Below are positions 12,868 through 13,988 of a stretch of DNA of 13,988 bases, piece by piece. Source of the DNA: Actinomycetota bacterium (GTDB lineage Bacteria > Actinomycetota > Acidimicrobiia > Acidimicrobiales > Microtrichaceae). Each line of letters starts with the position of its first letter. Within the stretch, counting starts at the first letter, position 1. The translations under genes and the position numbers were made by a program. The DNA lies in contig WLLG01000026.1 in the NCBI GenBank assembly GCA_009700815.1, positions 1 to 13,988 of the forward strand, in the 5' to 3' direction. Under the pieces are notes generated by a model that made no database searches, was not told the origin of the DNA, and saw only the letters and a list, made by a program, of their open reading frames with translations.

Positions 12868-13988
12868 AACCCAGATTCGACCACGAGTTCGCTCTCGATC
12901 CGTTCCAGAGCGAAGCAATAGCGGCGTTGGAACGCGGCCAGAACGTGCTTGTAGCTGCCCCGACAGGATCCGGAAAAACGGTAGTCGCAGAACACGCTGT
13001 CTCATTAGCGCTCAAATCTGGTGGAAAGTGTTTCTACACAGCACCGATCAAGGCGCTGTCGAACCAAAAATACAATGACCTTTGCGCCGTGCTTGGAGCA
13101 GATCAGGTCGGCCTTTTGACTGGTGATCGGGCAATCAACAGCGGAGCCTCGGTGGTTGTTATGACTACCGAGGTTCTGCGCAATATGGTCTACGCCGGGT
13201 CATCAACTCTGGACGACCTTGAGTGGGTGGTGCTCGACGAGGTTCACTTTTTAGCTGATGCGTACCGCGGTCCAGTCTGGGAAGAGGTGCTGATCCACAC
13301 ACCCGGAAGTGTGCGTTTTGTGTGTTTATCGGCGACGGTCTCAAATGCCGAGGAGTTGGGTGACTGGGTAACTGCCCTCCGTGGCCCAACCCATACCGTT
13401 GTTGAACATCGTCGGCCCATCGAGTTGGACCCATTGCTCTTTGTCGGAGATCGCACAGCCGAGAGGGAGCATCTTCTGCCCTTGATTGTCAACGGGGTTA
13501 CGAATCCCGAAGGCCACCGCTTTGACGCAGAGCAACAGCGTCCAAGTTCGGCGCAGCACCGCAAGCCACGGGCAAGATTTTATACGCCGCGACGGGTCGA
13601 GACTATTGAACGGCTCACCTCCGAAAGCCTGCTGCCAGTCATCTACTTCATCTTCAGTCGCAAGGGTTGCGACGAGGCCGTCCGGCAGTGTTTCGAGGCT
13701 GGAGTGCGGGTAACTCAACCCGAGGACCGAGTCCGTATACGTGAGCTCGTAGAGGCGAGGACGGCGAGTTTGAGCGATGCAGATCTTGACGTACTCGGCT
13801 ATGACCTGTGGCTTGAAGGCCTTGAACACGGCATAGCTGCGCATCACGCTGGAATGATCCCGTCGTTTCGAGAGGCAGTAGAGGATTGCTTTGTTGAAGG
13901 ACTCGTCAGGGTTGTGTTTGCGACCGAGACTCTGGCTCTAGGTATCAACATGCCGGCGCGTACAGTCGTGATTGAGCGGCTCAGTAAA
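12864..13988 (+). CDS. helY: HelY-type DEVH RNA helicase (Ski2/Mtr4-like), 3' end outside window
   Basis: This is a superfamily 2 ATP-dependent helicase of the Ski2/Mtr4/Dob1-like group, presumably acting on RNA in the cytoplasm. 375 residues are visible of a family that usually has about 900. In order: a Q-like segment FALDPFQSEAI (9-19), Walker A APTGSGKT (32-39), the family motif PIKALSNQKYNDL, Walker B DEVH (125-128), SAT (156-158), then the second RecA-like domain with VIYFIFSRKGCDEAV, IAAHHAGMIPSFRE and FATETLALGINMPARTVV at the edge. After an in-frame stop at 12774 there is no ATG, GTG or TTG before the conserved FALDPFQ. The best start is CTG 12864, whose last two bases plus the next form the tatC stop (CTGA), with GAGG 7 nt upstream. 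helY also follows tatC in mycobacteria. Confidence 0.93.
   Translation, partial: MKPRFDHEFALDPFQSEAIAALERGQNVLVAAPTGSGKTVVAEHAVSLALKSGGKCFYTAPIKALSNQKYNDLCAVLGADQVGLLTGDRAINSGASVVVMTTEVLRNMVYAGSSTLDDLEWVVLDEVHFLADAYRGPVWEEVLIHTPGSVRFVCLSATVSNAEELGDWVTALRGPTHTVVEHRRPIELDPLLFVGDRTAEREHLLPLIVNGVTNPEGHRFDAEQQRPSSAQHRKPRARFYTPRRVETIERLTSESLLPVIYFIFSRKGCDEAVRQCFEAGVRVTQPEDRVRIRELVEARTASLSDADLDVLGYDLWLEGLEHGIAAHHAGMIPSFREAVEDCFVEGLVRVVFATETLALGINMPARTVVIERLSK

Noticed and set aside
1..13988. CRISPR array, tRNA, rRNA, insertion sequence, prophage or toxin-antitoxin genes
   Set aside because: I read both strands for repeated spacer arrays, tRNA-like cloverleaf ends, transposase motifs and inverted terminal repeats, and saw none. 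All large frames are assigned to cellular housekeeping or conserved genes.

Overview
This window is actinobacterial. It carries the Pup-proteasome locus in nearly complete form: dop (C-terminal part), pup, prcB, prcA, pafA, pafB and pafC. It then continues into lepB, tatB, tatC and a HelY-type helicase. This order (dop-pup-prcBA, pafABC, tat, helY) is the well-known arrangement around the mycobacterial and streptomycete proteasome genes. The base composition looks only moderately GC-rich by eye (not calculated), and third codon positions are mixed. That argues against Streptomyces or Mycobacterium and for a lower-GC, compact actinobacterium; I cannot name the genus.

Layout. 1-3996: pupylation and proteasome genes, all on the plus strand. 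Dop activates Pup (which ends in Gly-Gly-Gln) by deamidation and also removes it from substrates. PafA ligates activated Pup to substrate lysines. PrcB (catalytic beta) and PrcA (alpha) form the 20S core. The ATPase ring (Mpa/ARC) is not in view. 4080-7270: two genes between pafA and pafB, an S15/CocE-type serine hydrolase and a DUF3866-type protein of unknown function, joined by a 1-nt stop/start overlap. 7355-9267: pafB and pafC, WYL-domain DNA-damage regulators, overlapping by GTGA. 9343-10026: signal peptidase I, which meets a convergent glycerophosphodiester phosphodiesterase gene (10740-10027, minus) with no base between the stop codons. 10741-10916: a divergent intergenic region. 10917-11246: a small CxxC/CxxC protein, followed by a strong terminator-like hairpin. 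11372-13988: a small one-pass membrane protein, tatB, tatC and the start of helY, tightly packed and probably one operon. Protein export (LepB, TatB, TatC) is therefore placed next to protein degradation.

The most distinctive features are regulatory and translational. Five genes (prcB, pafA, pafB, lepB and the 64-aa membrane gene) have a TANNNT -10-like hexamer ending 6-7 nt before a start codon and no Shine-Dalgarno sequence, the signature of leaderless transcription. Three of them share the longer string GCYTGTAGSYT. helY appears to lack any ATG/GTG/TTG start and probably begins at a CTG inside a CTGA overlap with the tatC stop. The DUF3866 gene ends in a 30-bp tandem duplication in which the stop codon of copy 1 corresponds to a Gln codon in copy 2. 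TatB carries a TonB-like EP/KP tail. I found no clearly new multi-gene system: the backbone is a known locus with these local novelties.
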